64,000 bases of DNA from an uncultured Parabacteroides sp. (GTDB lineage Bacteria; Bacteroidota; Bacteroidia; Bacteroidales; Tannerellaceae). Of the stretch, positions 1 through 9,578 are shown piece after piece. Where the stretch lies: positions 74,655 through 138,654 of the forward strand of contig NZ_CABUOD010000006.1 of the NCBI RefSeq assembly GCF_902493135.1. The letters run 5' to 3'. The notes below the pieces were generated by a model, which did no database searches, had not been told where the DNA came from, and saw only the letters and a list, made by a program, of their open reading frames with translations. A program made the position numbers and the translations under genes. Positions within the stretch are counted from its first letter, which is position 1, and every line of letters begins with the position of its first letter.

Positions 1-113
1 TAAAGAATAGTGAAGTACTAAAGAATTGCGGTATTCAAGGAAAATTTGTTTTGCTATAAAACTTTTTTTCCGGAAAGCAGGTAGTCTGAGGCTGAATCAT
101 AATTTTAGAAACA

Positions 114-485
114 ATGGAAGAAAAAACACTCACGCTCGCTCAGGAAGAGCAAATCAGAAAAAAGGCTTTGGAAATCAAAGCGGAGAAGAAACTCAGAAAA
201 GTCTATCCGATGGTGGTCTGGGGCGATCCGGATTGTGAAGAGAAAGAAGTGTATGTCGCTTATCTCGCCGAACCGACCTTTCCCCAGTTCTCAAAATTTA
301 TGGCCGCTTCCAAAAAGGATGAGGTGACTGCCATGCGCAGCCTTGCCAGAGATTGTTTTCTCGACGGGGATAAGGAACTGGTAGATAATGAATCGCTGTT
401 CCTGTTCGGTTTAATGGGACAGTTATCGGAAATCATCACTACCCGCCAATCCACGCTGGTAAATTTATCCAAAGCTGGGAAGTAA
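114..485 (+). CDS. Tail assembly chaperone, short form (gpG-like)
   Basis: A 123-residue, charged, largely helical protein with a K/E-rich N-terminus. It lies directly upstream of the tape measure gene, where long-tailed phages encode the chaperone that coats the tape measure protein before tail assembly. The family is recognised mainly by position and by the frameshift arrangement: the -1 frame stays open from the 3' end of this gene to 661, and a canonical slippery heptamer sits seven codons before the stop. The start at 114 is the first ATG of a frame that stays open; the upstream 113 nt have no gene I can support. Confidence in the role comes from context, since the protein itself carries no signature I recognise. 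Confidence 0.7.
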   Translation: MEEKTLTLAQEEQIRKKALEIKAEKKLRKVYPMVVWGDPDCEEKEVYVAYLAEPTFPQFSKFMAASKKDEVTAMRSLARDCFLDGDKELVDNESLFLFGLMGQLSEIITTRQSTLVNLSKAGK

Positions 486-661
486 AGGATGAACAACGGA
501 TACGCCAGCGGGCGATTTATATCCGTCACTACTTTCCCGGCGTCAATTTGAATACCATCTCGGATGAAGAGTTTGCGATGCTTTCCGAAGAGGCTCTATG
601 GCTCCATCAACAGATGACCGTAAGCCGGATGACAAACGCTCTTACAACAACAGCTCCTTAA
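114..661 (+). CDS. Tail assembly chaperone, -1 frameshifted long form (gpGT-like)
   Basis: If ribosomes slip back one base at 461-467, translation continues from codon 467-469 to the TAA at 659-661. This gives about 182 residues: 118 from the zero frame and 64 from the -1 frame. The -1 segment has no early ATG and no start of its own, which argues that it is reached only by frameshifting. In lambda and many other tailed phages the equivalent G-GT product is made in a minor amount, and its T domain contacts the tail tube protein. The open frame and heptamer are seen directly; use of the frameshift is inferred from gene order. Confidence 0.72.
461..467 (+). promoter_or_regulatory. Programmed -1 frameshift slippery site A AAT TTA
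   Basis: The heptamer AAATTTA is in the correct register (zero-frame codons AAT 462-464 and TTA 465-467). It matches the X XXY YYZ rule, so both tRNAs can re-pair after slipping to AAA TTT. I did not find an obvious strong stem just downstream. Confidence 0.75.
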
Positions 662-674
662 TTTATTTCTTGCC

Positions 675-717
675 AATCCCCTGTCAGCTTTTTTTAGCAG
701 GCAGGGGATTTCTTTTT
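675..717 (+). terminator. Intrinsic terminator or attenuator before the tape measure gene
   Basis: AATCCCCTGTC (675-685) pairs with GGCAGGGGATT (700-710), an 11-bp stem with one G-T pair, followed by TCTTTTT. It probably lowers expression of the tape measure gene relative to upstream structural genes. Confidence 0.7.
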
Positions 718-763
718 AATCGGAATTTGCTGTAATGGGCTATTCTACCCGAAATAAAGAAGT

Positions 764-3700
764 ATGTCCCAAGAGCAAAACTATCAGGTAAACTATACCA
801 TTAATGTAGAGGCCACCGAAGGTACTAAAAAGGTGCAGGCGTTTGCCGATTCGGTGAAAAGTCTGATTCTGGCTAAAAATGATTTGACTCCCGCGATCAA
901 AAACATTCAGAAGATGGTGAATGAAGTTGATAAGATTTTCCGAACAAAAGGCGGAAAGAAGCGGGATTATACTTATAAAATGGATATTAACACGTCGGGA
1001 ACGGAAGAAAAACTGGGACGTGTGAAGACTTTACTCACAGAAATCGGGGAACTTTCCAAAGGAATCAGTCTGGTTATTAATGCCGGACAAGCCCCATTGG
1101 ATACCAAGAAAATAAAGTCGAATGCCAAGACTCTTTTAGATAAAAAGTTATCTGAAAGCCGGAAAGCAGAAATTGAAAAAAGTGCGGCTGCATCTGTCAA
1201 AACAATGATGGAGACGCAAAAACGCATTACTAAAGCGGTCGGAAAAATCAATGCTGCCCTGGTAACATTGGAAAAAGGCCGTGAAGTCAATATTAAAACG
1301 GATGTAGCGAAAGAGCGGTTGAAAGAGTTACTGGGGCTGATGCGCCAGCTTAAAGGTGCTTCCAAAATGACCATGGGTGTGCAAATGGGCTCACCTTCAT
1401 CCGGAAAGGGGAATGTCCTTGTAGCTCCGCAGACAGCCAATACCCTTTTTCATCCTCCTTTACTATATAATCCGGAAAAGCCTTACGTATTATCGCCGAA
1501 GGCTTCGGAGAAATTGCAGGAAAAGCTGGCAACAAACCGGGAATTAGCCAAGCAAAAAGCGGAGCAACGCCGGGCGGACGAAGCCGTCCGGCTCACGACT
1601 CAAAAAGCCGTGATTGAAGCGAAGGGGAAAGAATGGGATCGCCAGCGGCAGGTCAAGGCGAACGAAGCTGCACAACGAAAAGCCGCCAGCGATGCGGCAC
1701 GGGCCATACGCGAGAAAACCCGTTTGGAACAACAAGGCGCCGCCCGTGCAGTGACGGCAGCGCAACGCCAACAGCGGGCTGTCGTCACTGGGCAGACTAA
1801 TAAGCAGCGGGCAGCTATCAACCGCCTGCAATACGTGCGTACCCCTTCGATCCGTAACCTGCCGATGATGTATATGCTCAACGGCTATGCCATGTACGGT
1901 TTCCTGAAATCGGAACTGACGAAGGCTGTCGAGTACACCAACATAATGACCTCCGCCCAGAGTATCCTCCGGGTAGCGGATAATGATTTAACCACTTTCG
2001 AGAACCGCTTCACGAAAATGGCTTTGTATGTCCGTAAAATCGGAGTGGAAACCAAATTCACGGCGGTTGAGGTTGCCGGTGCGGTAAAATATTTGAGTAT
2101 GGCGGGCATGGGAATAGACGCTATCAATGCTTCTATCCGTCCGATTGTCAATCTGGCATTGATTGGCGACAACGATGTTTCCCAGATTGCAGACCTGGCG
2201 ACCAATATTCAAACAGGCTATGATATTAAGAATACGAGCATGGGCTCGGTGGCTGATATTTTGGCTTCCACTGTTTCCCGGTCGAACGTGAATGTCATGG
2301 AAATGGCAGAGTCGTACAAAATGGCCGCCGGATATATGCGTATGGCCGGAGTGGAATTTACAGAGAGTGCGGCAGCTATCGGTATATTAGGAAACATGGG
2401 TGTAAAAGGAACCATGGCGGGAACCTCGCTTCGTGCCATGGCGACCCGTTTTGCCAAACCCACCCGTGAATCACAAAAGGTATTAGACCGGTTGGGCATA
2501 AAATTCACGGAATACCGGGATATTTACGGGAAGCAAGTAGAGAAACTCCGTCCCCTTGCCGACATTTTCGAAGACCTGAACAAGAAAGGCGCGACCGTCG
2601 GTGACATGCAGGCCATTTTCGGCAAAATCGGAGGTAACGCCGCCATGATGTTTGTGCGTAATTACGACCAGTTGCGTACACTTACCGTACAGAACCGGGG
2701 CTCACATGGAATTTCGAGCGAACTGGCTAAAGTGAAGCAAGACAATACAAAAGGTCTGTGGGCTCAGGTCACTTCACAGCTTACCGAAAGTTTCATGCAA
2801 GGGTACGAAGTCCTGGAGCCGATTATCAAATCGACATTACGTGACTTCCTTGCAAAATTCAGCGCCCCAGAATTTGCCCGTGGACTGACATCTATCGGTC
2901 AGTCTATCCTGAATATACTTTCCCTTTTGGGAAGTGTGGCAAGCTGGTTCACCCGCAATTTTCATTGGATTGAGCCACTCCTATTTTCCGGATTTGTAGC
3001 GACAAAGTTATTCAAACTGGCCGGAGCACTTACCAACATCGGAATTGCTTTAGGCTTTATCGGTAAACAGTCGGCGGCAGGTTCTGTGATTCAAATGGTG
3101 GGCGGTCTGATGGGAGGTGGTAGAGGAATGTCATTTGCAAGTAAACGCGCTATTGTTTCGGCATTGAGCGCAGCCGGGGTTACAGGCAAAGGAGCCATGC
3201 GACAGGCATTGCTATCCACCGGCATGGGTGGTATGGTGTCGCGGGGAGCTTTGGGCTTGTTCTCCACGCAGGTAGCTACCGGTAACGGGCTGGTCGGAGC
3301 CGGTGCTTCCATCGGTGCGTTAGGAACCACTGCCGTAGCTGCCACAGCCGGGATAGCAGCCTTAGTAGGCGCTCTGGGTTGGGTAGCCTACAAGACGTGG
3401 AAAGTGAAAGAGGCGAAAGATGCTGTATTGGAAGAGATTGATGCGAACCGGAAGTACCGTTATCCTTCCATCGATGCACTGAATAAATCTTTGACGGAAA
3501 CCTACAAGCAGGCCATGAATGCGAAAAAGGCAGTTGAGGAACTGACAGCCGGGAAGTCGATTGAAGAGGCATCCGGTCAGAAGATCGGTGCATTTACCGG
3601 GAACTGGTGGACGGCTTTTCTTTCTTCTTTCGGTGCTGCCCATTCCGGACAGTACGGCGGTCCGCAATACGACGATTTTTACAACTTTTCCGACGCCAGG

Positions 3701-4600
3701 CAGGACGATACCCGTGAAGCTATCCGGACACTTGCCAAGAAAGACAGCCAAGGTCGTGTCAATTCGGCTTATGCTGAATTAGGAAAAGCCCGGACGGATA
3801 TAGAAATCGGTGCGTTTATCCAAAACATCCGAAATAAGTTCGGTCAGGATGAAAAGAACCTGGATAATACCCTTTGGACGAAAGACCGGAACGGCAAAAT
3901 CATCTACAAGAAAGGTGTCGGTGAGATGAAGGAAGCGGATGCCTACAAACTGTATGATTATGCGGTGTACATGAATACGAAGGTAGTGCCGGAGATTTCA
4001 AGGATAGCCGAGGAATACCGGAGAATCATGTCGTCACCGGCTAATGCTGAAGCTACTTTACGAGCCAACGGCTTTGATTTTGACCTGCTTACCAAAAATG
4101 GTTTCTATCAGGATAAGGAAGGCCGTTGGGTACAAAAGGCTTTGGGAAAGAAAGCTACGGACAAAGAGCGGGAAAATGCACTCGCCGGGTATCAGGAAGT
4201 CCATAATGCGGTTGTGAATTTCACCTCTTCCCTGCGTCAGACCTGGGGCGGTTCGGCAGAGATAGCGGAAAATATCATGCAAAAAGCGGGGTTCACGACT
4301 TCGCTTACTTCCAATGAGCCGGATGAAGCCGATCCCCAACCTTTCAATGCGAACGGGTTCAGTTATCATTCCGGAGCAGACGACGGGCTGGCCGGTGGAA
4401 ATTATTCCGGTACGGGAAAACTCTCCTCGGCAGCGCCGAAGCAAGTTATCGTGAATATCACCAATTTGCTAAGTGTGGAAGCTATCAATCTATTGAAAAG
4501 CAAGGAAGGACAAGGTGAGGAAGTACAGAATCTGAAAGAACAGCTTGCCCAGGCGTTAATCGATGTCGTCCATGATTTCGACAGCAGTTGGAACGGTTAA
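764..4600 (+). CDS. Tail tape measure protein
   Basis: At 1278 residues this is typical for a tape measure protein, which sets tail length and is ejected into the host during infection. Residues about 240-345 are an extremely K/R/E/Q/A-rich coiled coil. Residues about 385-600 look like the TP901-type tape measure core, with repeated short helices rich in G, A and M (e.g. 'AGAVKYLSMAGMGIDAIN' and 'MGVKGTMAGTSLRAMATRF'). A hydrophobic stretch at about 720-880 contains several possible membrane-insertion segments. The gene follows the frameshifted chaperone and precedes baseplate genes, the expected order. Start ATG at 764; no strong ribosome binding site, as is usual in Bacteroidetes. Confidence 0.92.
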   Translation: MSQEQNYQVNYTINVEATEGTKKVQAFADSVKSLILAKNDLTPAIKNIQKMVNEVDKIFRTKGGKKRDYTYKMDINTSGTEEKLGRVKTLLTEIGELSKGISLVINAGQAPLDTKKIKSNAKTLLDKKLSESRKAEIEKSAAASVKTMMETQKRITKAVGKINAALVTLEKGREVNIKTDVAKERLKELLGLMRQLKGASKMTMGVQMGSPSSGKGNVLVAPQTANTLFHPPLLYNPEKPYVLSPKASEKLQEKLATNRELAKQKAEQRRADEAVRLTTQKAVIEAKGKEWDRQRQVKANEAAQRKAASDAARAIREKTRLEQQGAARAVTAAQRQQRAVVTGQTNKQRAAINRLQYVRTPSIRNLPMMYMLNGYAMYGFLKSELTKAVEYTNIMTSAQSILRVADNDLTTFENRFTKMALYVRKIGVETKFTAVEVAGAVKYLSMAGMGIDAINASIRPIVNLALIGDNDVSQIADLATNIQTGYDIKNTSMGSVADILASTVSRSNVNVMEMAESYKMAAGYMRMAGVEFTESAAAIGILGNMGVKGTMAGTSLRAMATRFAKPTRESQKVLDRLGIKFTEYRDIYGKQVEKLRPLADIFEDLNKKGATVGDMQAIFGKIGGNAAMMFVRNYDQLRTLTVQNRGSHGISSELAKVKQDNTKGLWAQVTSQLTESFMQGYEVLEPIIKSTLRDFLAKFSAPEFARGLTSIGQSILNILSLLGSVASWFTRNFHWIEPLLFSGFVATKLFKLAGALTNIGIALGFIGKQSAAGSVIQMVGGLMGGGRGMSFASKRAIVSALSAAGVTGKGAMRQALLSTGMGGMVSRGALGLFSTQVATGNGLVGAGASIGALGTTAVAATAGIAALVGALGWVAYKTWKVKEAKDAVLEEIDANRKYRYPSIDALNKSLTETYKQAMNAKKAVEELTAGKSIEEASGQKIGAFTGNWWTAFLSSFGAAHSGQYGGPQYDDFYNFSDARQDDTREAIRTLAKKDSQGRVNSAYAELGKARTDIEIGAFIQNIRNKFGQDEKNLDNTLWTKDRNGKIIYKKGVGEMKEADAYKLYDYAVYMNTKVVPEISRIAEEYRRIMSSPANAEATLRANGFDFDLLTKNGFYQDKEGRWVQKALGKKATDKERENALAGYQEVHNAVVNFTSSLRQTWGGSAEIAENIMQKAGFTTSLTSNEPDEADPQPFNANGFSYHSGADDGLAGGNYSGTGKLSSAAPKQVIVNITNLLSVEAINLLKSKEGQGEEVQNLKEQLAQALIDVVHDFDSSWNG

Positions 4601-4612
4601 AAAGTAAAGACA

Positions 4613-5590
4613 ATGAGTAGATTATTTAATATAGGAAAGTCGGTTCTCCTAAGCGGGGGAATTATCAGCAACGGATCACTGGGCGGCTATATCAGCGATG
4701 CCGCCCGCCGTGGTTTGGGTATGGGGCTTGCAGAGTTCCAAGACGGTGCCGTACATTATTTTTCAAAGGATAAAGAGATATTGAAAAGAGCTCTTATTCA
4801 AACGGCCTCGCAGTTGGCATACGGCGCATTGCGCTCGTATCCCCGATTCCTGCAATACTGGGAACAAAAGGAACGTGACCAGTATCTGCAAAGCAAATCC
4901 CAGACGAGTATTGCAAATAAGACCGGGCAATACTACCAATTAATCAGTGAGCAACAGGCCGTAGCGAAAAAGAAAAATTACACGGATTCAATAGTCGGTC
5001 GTGTGGTGCAGGATTACCTGGAGCTTGTTATTTCAGAAGAAGGGAATTACTTCGATACCGCTACCGGCAAAGTGGAGAAAAACAGCAAATACGGGCTGTT
5101 CACTTTCGTGGATTTACAGCCCATGGTACAGGTGAGCAGCAAGAATAACGTTGTGATGACACAGGTACAAGGCCGTGATTGCAGCCGCAAAGAATATATC
5201 AGCGGCGGCGACCTGGAAATTTCCATTAGCGGAAAAATCACGAGCAAGTACGCCGATGTTTATCCGGAGGCGGAAGTCTCGAAGTTTTTAAAGCTGATGC
5301 AGTTTAAGGGGGTGATTGATTGCGAGAACACGGTACTCCGGCAATTCAATATCGACAAGCTGATTGTGCTGAATTATTCGCTTTCCGCCACGGATTGCCG
5401 GAATGTGCAGCCTTACAGCCTTTCGTGCGTGGCTGTTGAACCTTCGGAAAGCATACAACTGAAACTGGCAGCCGAGGAAAAGGTGGATGTTGCTATCAAG
5501 CACTCTAACAAATGGATTAAATACGCAAAACTGGGAGCTGAGGCTATCGATCCGGCTTCCCTCTTAAAAGTGTCGAAACTATGGCTATAG
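4613..5590 (+). CDS. Tail or baseplate protein after the tape measure (DUF6046-like)
   Basis: A 325-residue protein between the tape measure and the hub; its 3' end overlaps the next start by 10 nt. Residues 1-100 contain a hydrophobic, glycine-rich N-terminus followed by a helical region. The second half is beta-rich (e.g. 'YGLFTFVDLQPMVQVSS' and a conserved-looking 'GRDCSRKEYIS'). In other myovirus-like genomes this slot is filled by a baseplate hub adaptor or a gpU-like tail-end protein. I associate the sequence with DUF6046 proteins of Bacteroidales phages, but this is from memory and not verified. Confidence 0.6.
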   Translation: MSRLFNIGKSVLLSGGIISNGSLGGYISDAARRGLGMGLAEFQDGAVHYFSKDKEILKRALIQTASQLAYGALRSYPRFLQYWEQKERDQYLQSKSQTSIANKTGQYYQLISEQQAVAKKKNYTDSIVGRVVQDYLELVISEEGNYFDTATGKVEKNSKYGLFTFVDLQPMVQVSSKNNVVMTQVQGRDCSRKEYISGGDLEISISGKITSKYADVYPEAEVSKFLKLMQFKGVIDCENTVLRQFNIDKLIVLNYSLSATDCRNVQPYSLSCVAVEPSESIQLKLAAEEKVDVAIKHSNKWIKYAKLGAEAIDPASLLKVSKLWL

Positions 5591-6909
5591 ATATGATAGA
5601 TGTGTTATGCTGCAAAATCACTATCGGGGATGCAGATTCCAGTAACCCGCTGGTGATTAAGGACCCCATTGTGCTGACCGAAGTGGAAGAGGTGGAGATT
5701 GTCGAGACTTATAAAAAGTTGATTGGTACGGCAAAGATTACTTTTCCTAAAGGCACAGTTTACCAAAGTACGGTTATCGGGAATGCCACTATCGAAGGCA
5801 AAGATGCCAGCCGGATAAGTACGGAAATCATGCAGGACGGTGTAGTCATTGAGAAGCGAAGTTCCCAACAGGCCATGAATGATGTGAGCTTTAAAGTCGG
5901 GCAACGGGTAAACATTAAACTCGGCTACAACGGAATATTGAAAAATATGTTCGACGGGTATATTTCAGCCTATAATTCCGCATCCAAATTCGAGATTCAG
6001 TGTGAAAACATGGCCTACAAATTAAAACTAAAACAGGCTCCGAAATTCGAGACTCAATCGTCGGTCAGCGTGAACGATGTATTGGGTGACAAGTACGGGT
6101 TACTGAAAGATACGGGGTTCGCCATCCATTCCGAAACCAAACGGTTTGATATTCAGATTGGAAAAGTGAAGATTACGGATAATTTTACCGTAGCGGATGT
6201 ATTGTCGGAATGGAGCAAGTACAAAGTTTACTGTTTTCTCAAATACGATGAAAATTCACCGGACGATATGCCAACCATCGCTATCGGTCGTCCTTATTCG
6301 TCCTCCAAGAGCCAGCCCGTTTTTCCGAAGGACAGCGAGGCAAAGCCTTTCTCCATTTATTTCAATTACCATGTAGCGGAAGACGGTTTGAAAGTGGTGA
6401 AAACCAACCCGAAGTTTTTAGCGGTGACGGGAAAAGCATTGGGTTCGGATGAAAAGTTTTTTGAGGTGACTATTCGCATGAATCCTGATTACGACCCTAC
6501 GGTGGCAGGCAGCAAAGAGTTTCAAACAGTAAACGCCACCCAAATCAGCAAGAAGACGCACAAGGTAACGGGGAATACGACGGCAGAGGGGGCGAAAACC
6601 AAGACTAAGGTTGATTTGAGCACTTACACTATTGTGCCGTATATGTCGCCCAATATGAAAATCGATTCGGATAAACTGGTTGAAGAAACCATCGAGTATT
6701 TCAGAAATTACAATTTGAACGGGATAACCGGCAGTCTGACCTTGTTCGGAGACCTGGCACTCAATACGGCGGTGCAAGTTGAATTGATTGACGAGAGGAA
6801 TCCTTCAAAAAACGGAGTTTACATCACGGAAGAGGTAACTACCACCTTCGGGGTGAATGGGTATCGTCAGAAGATTACAATACCGTATAAGATTAAGTCG
6901 GTGGATTAA
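5581..6909 (+). CDS. Baseplate hub protein (gpD/gp27-like)
   Basis: This 442-residue beta-rich protein has the repeat-of-barrel look of contractile-tail hub proteins. A first barrel covers about residues 25-190 ('VGQRVNIKLGYNGILKNMF', then 'GYISAYNSASKFEIQCEN'), a middle domain about 190-330, and a C-terminal barrel about 360-442 ('ITGSLTLFGDLALNTAVQVEL'). The 'FDGYISAY' followed by 'IQCENMAYKLK' pattern is typical of late control protein D / gp27-type hubs. It starts inside the previous gene (10-nt overlap) and ends just before the inserted SIR2-like gene. The spike (9681-10553) would cap this hub. Confidence 0.72.
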   Translation: MAIDMIDVLCCKITIGDADSSNPLVIKDPIVLTEVEEVEIVETYKKLIGTAKITFPKGTVYQSTVIGNATIEGKDASRISTEIMQDGVVIEKRSSQQAMNDVSFKVGQRVNIKLGYNGILKNMFDGYISAYNSASKFEIQCENMAYKLKLKQAPKFETQSSVSVNDVLGDKYGLLKDTGFAIHSETKRFDIQIGKVKITDNFTVADVLSEWSKYKVYCFLKYDENSPDDMPTIAIGRPYSSSKSQPVFPKDSEAKPFSIYFNYHVAEDGLKVVKTNPKFLAVTGKALGSDEKFFEVTIRMNPDYDPTVAGSKEFQTVNATQISKKTHKVTGNTTAEGAKTKTKVDLSTYTIVPYMSPNMKIDSDKLVEETIEYFRNYNLNGITGSLTLFGDLALNTAVQVELIDERNPSKNGVYITEEVTTTFGVNGYRQKITIPYKIKSVD

Positions 6910-7040
6910 GAGATGAAAGAGATTATCTTAACTAATAGCTCGAACATTCACAATCCCAGTTATTTATTTCCTAATTTTATTTTTATATATTTCTGTTCAA
7001 ATTTTCAATTTGTTTTTTAGAATTTCTTTTCTAACATAAT

Positions 7041-7069
7041 ATTGTTTTCAGTGTAATATCGTATTTTTG
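7041..7069 (+). promoter_or_regulatory. Bacteroidetes-type promoter for the SIR2-like gene
   Basis: TATTTTTG (7062-7069) matches the -7 consensus TAnnTTTG, and ATTG at 7041-7044 is a -33 candidate with 17 nt between, a little short. It means the accessory gene can be expressed independently of the tail operon. It also rules out the TTG at 7067 as a start codon. Confidence 0.6.
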
Positions 7070-7081
7070 CAAAAAAGCATT

Positions 7082-8251
7082 ATGAAACAGAGTGAAATTC
7101 AGAGATTTGTTAAACGCAAGAAAAAACTAAGAAGGAATAGAAATAGAAAAAAGAAAAATATTCCTTTGACACCAGTGAAAAAAATAATTGTAAATAATAA
7201 TAGTATGGTAGGAATGACAAAAGAGGAAGGCATTAAGCAAGTATATAATGGAGGAGGACATGTGGTAATATTAGGAGCTGGAGCCAGTATTGCTTCTTCA
7301 TTACGCAATCCTGAAAAAAACGGCAAGAAGTTACCATCAATGAATAACTTCATAGAGATTGTGGGATTACAAGATATTGTAGCCAGAGTCCCGGATAATC
7401 TAAAAGCCACAAATTTCGAGAAACTGTATAGTAATCTTCATAATGATAATCCCAACTCTGAATTTATTAAAGAAATAGAAAAAAGAGTCTTTGATTATTT
7501 TAGTTCAATGAAATTGCCTGACGAACCTACCATTTATGATTATTTAGTCTTATCTCTAAGGGCTAAAGATGCTATTGCTACCTTCAATTGGGACCCTTTT
7601 CTATATCAAGCATGGTGCAGATGCAGACAATATACTGATGATTTGCCTCCTATATTCTTCCTACATGGGAATGTTTCTATTGGCTGGGATTCGACAGGAA
7701 AAAGATTTGGACCAACGGGGATGTATAACCCAGAAAATATGCAAGAGTTTATTGCTTCAAGGTTATTATATCCGATAACTCAAAAGAATTATCAACAAGA
7801 TGAGTTTATAAAGACTCAATGGAAATATCTACAAGATCATCTTTCCCCTGAGTACAAAGCCGTCAGAGCTACTATATTCGGATTTGGTGCGCCTGCAACG
7901 GACGTAGAAGCCGTAACACTATTGAATGATGCTTGGGGAACTGGTGACGAAAGAGTTATGGAGCAATTTGAGATTATTGATATTTCACCAGAAGATGAGT
8001 TGAGAAACAAATGGGATAGGTTTATTTGTGGTACACATTATGATATTGCGAGAAGTTATTTTGATTCTTCTTTGGCATGGAATCCACGCAGAACCAGTGA
8101 AGCCTATTTTTCTGCGTATCAGCCTATGACGCCATCAGAGGCTTTCCGAAAGCCTAATCCTATTCCTCAAGACATTAAAACTTTGGACGAGCTATGGCAG
8201 TGGCATAAACCATTAATAGAAGCAGAAGATGCTAAACGAAAAACACAATAG
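7082..8251 (+). CDS. SIR2-like NAD-binding protein, probable accessory defence gene
   Basis: About 389 residues from the ATG at 7082. The N-terminus is a lysine/arginine-rich patch (about residues 5-35). Next come a Rossmann glycine motif 'VILGAGAS' (about 60-70), 'ATFNWDPFLYQ' (about 165-175) and 'FFLHGNVSIGWD' (about 193-204). The G-A-G-A-S, T-x-N-W-D and L-H-G signatures are those of SIR2-like families found in bacterial defence and effector proteins; several such proteins degrade NAD+ on infection (known for ThsA, DSR and SIR2-APAZ). Which activity this one has cannot be read from the sequence. The gene is clearly more AT-rich than the flanking tail genes and has its own promoter, consistent with a transferred moron. 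Confidence 0.72.
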   Translation: MKQSEIQRFVKRKKKLRRNRNRKKKNIPLTPVKKIIVNNNSMVGMTKEEGIKQVYNGGGHVVILGAGASIASSLRNPEKNGKKLPSMNNFIEIVGLQDIVARVPDNLKATNFEKLYSNLHNDNPNSEFIKEIEKRVFDYFSSMKLPDEPTIYDYLVLSLRAKDAIATFNWDPFLYQAWCRCRQYTDDLPPIFFLHGNVSIGWDSTGKRFGPTGMYNPENMQEFIASRLLYPITQKNYQQDEFIKTQWKYLQDHLSPEYKAVRATIFGFGAPATDVEAVTLLNDAWGTGDERVMEQFEIIDISPEDELRNKWDRFICGTHYDIARSYFDSSLAWNPRRTSEAYFSAYQPMTPSEAFRKPNPIPQDIKTLDELWQWHKPLIEAEDAKRKTQ

Positions 8252-8407
8252 ATGGATTTAAGAGATTTGTTCAAGAATACCTATTTTATTAAATCTTATT
8301 TGTACCTTAGCAAAGTATTTGTGACAGAATGGATTAGTGCTATATACACTTGCGTTTATGCGCTAATTCGCCTAATTAATTTAAGGACAATAAGATATAA
8401 GTAGTAT

Positions 8408-9553
8408 ATGGCTAATGATAATATACAGGAAAGCCTGGAAGGACAGTTCGGGGATGTACAGAAAATCATCCTTTATCATCGTACCCGTGCGTTACAGAAT
8501 GTCAATGAAGAGAACTTACGTTTGAGTTGGGAAGTAGGAAGTTATGTTTCTTCCAAGTTAAAAAGTTCAGAATGGGGCAGTAAGGTTGTCACACAGTTAT
8601 CTGAATTTCTACGTCGTAATGACCCGTCACTCAGAGGATTCAGCCGGAAAAACCTCTACCGGATGGTTTCTTTTTATGAGACCTATTCCAGTGCTGAGTT
8701 TGCGGAGCAAATTGCAGCTCTTCCATTTGTAAAGTCAATTGTGTCATCAGAAACGACACAATTACAAATACCTGATAACCAGAACGATGAAATTGTGTCA
8801 TTTCAAATGACACAATTAGAGCCGAACGTAAGTTTTCCCCGTATTTTACTGTTGGTAAACTGGACGAGCCATGTAGAAATTATGGCTTCCTGCCGCACGT
8901 TTCCGGAACGGATTTTTTATATGCTTTATGCAAATAAAGAACGGTTGAACGTGAAAGAACTCGGTAATGCTATAGCTAAAGATGCTTATTCCATAGTCCT
9001 TTCAAGTCCCCGGAGTCAGTCTGTGGGATTTAAGCAGATTTATCCGAATAACGGTTATGATTTTAAAGACCGGGCCATTCTGGATTTTTTAGGATTACCG
9101 GCCAAGCATACGGAGAAGCAACTACAAAAGGGTATTCTGGAACACATGAAGGAGTTTATTCTGGAATTAGGTGGAAAGGACTTTATTTATATGGGTAGCC
9201 AATACCCTTTGGAGGTGGACGGAGAAATTTATAAAATTGATTTGCTCTTTTTTCACAGAGGTTTACAATGCCTCACCTGTGTGGAGCTAAAATCGACTCC
9301 ATTCAAGCCCTCTTACATGGGGCAATTGGAATTTTATCTGGAGGCTTTGGATAGGGACGTAAAACGAAGCAATGAGAATCCGAGTATCGGCATTTTATTG
9401 TGTGAGAGTGCGAAAAGGCAGGTTGTTGAATATGCTCTCAGCCGTAGTCTAAGTCCGACAATGATTGCCGAATATAAACGACAGTTGATTCCGAAAGATG
9501 TATTGCAGCGTTCGTTAGATGAATTTTGCAGTTATCTGGAAAATCGAAAGTAA
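8408..9553 (+). CDS. YhcG/DUF1016-family PDDEXK nuclease
   Basis: A 381-residue protein with the two-part YhcG layout. The N-terminal DUF1016 helical domain (about 15-190) carries 'LRLSWEVGSYVSSKL', 'LRGFSRKNLYRMVSFY' and 'ILLLVNWTSHVEIM'. The C-terminal PDDEXK domain (about 225-375) carries the acidic pair in 'YKIDLLFFHRGLQCLTCVEL', followed by K and 'YMGQLEFYLEALD'. Family members are nuclease-like proteins common in mobile elements and defence islands; their targets are mostly unknown. A short S/T-Q-L element is repeated near residues 118-140 ('SSETTQLQ', 'SFQMTQLE'). It sits alone between the SIR2-like gene and the spike gene and ends in a terminator, so with its neighbour it forms an inserted accessory pair. 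Confidence 0.8.
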   Translation: MANDNIQESLEGQFGDVQKIILYHRTRALQNVNEENLRLSWEVGSYVSSKLKSSEWGSKVVTQLSEFLRRNDPSLRGFSRKNLYRMVSFYETYSSAEFAEQIAALPFVKSIVSSETTQLQIPDNQNDEIVSFQMTQLEPNVSFPRILLLVNWTSHVEIMASCRTFPERIFYMLYANKERLNVKELGNAIAKDAYSIVLSSPRSQSVGFKQIYPNNGYDFKDRAILDFLGLPAKHTEKQLQKGILEHMKEFILELGGKDFIYMGSQYPLEVDGEIYKIDLLFFHRGLQCLTCVELKSTPFKPSYMGQLEFYLEALDRDVKRSNENPSIGILLCESAKRQVVEYALSRSLSPTMIAEYKRQLIPKDVLQRSLDEFCSYLENRK

Positions 9554-9578
9554 GTGTAAAAAAATAAGTCATTATTCC

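Noticed and set aside
26..238. Possible gene overlapping the tail chaperone
   Set aside because: Its residues are low-complexity and basic and it runs out of frame through the chaperone; no support.
8252..8407. Promoter for the YhcG-like gene
   Set aside because: Only weak partial matches (e.g. TACCTTAG) without a suitable -33 element were found.
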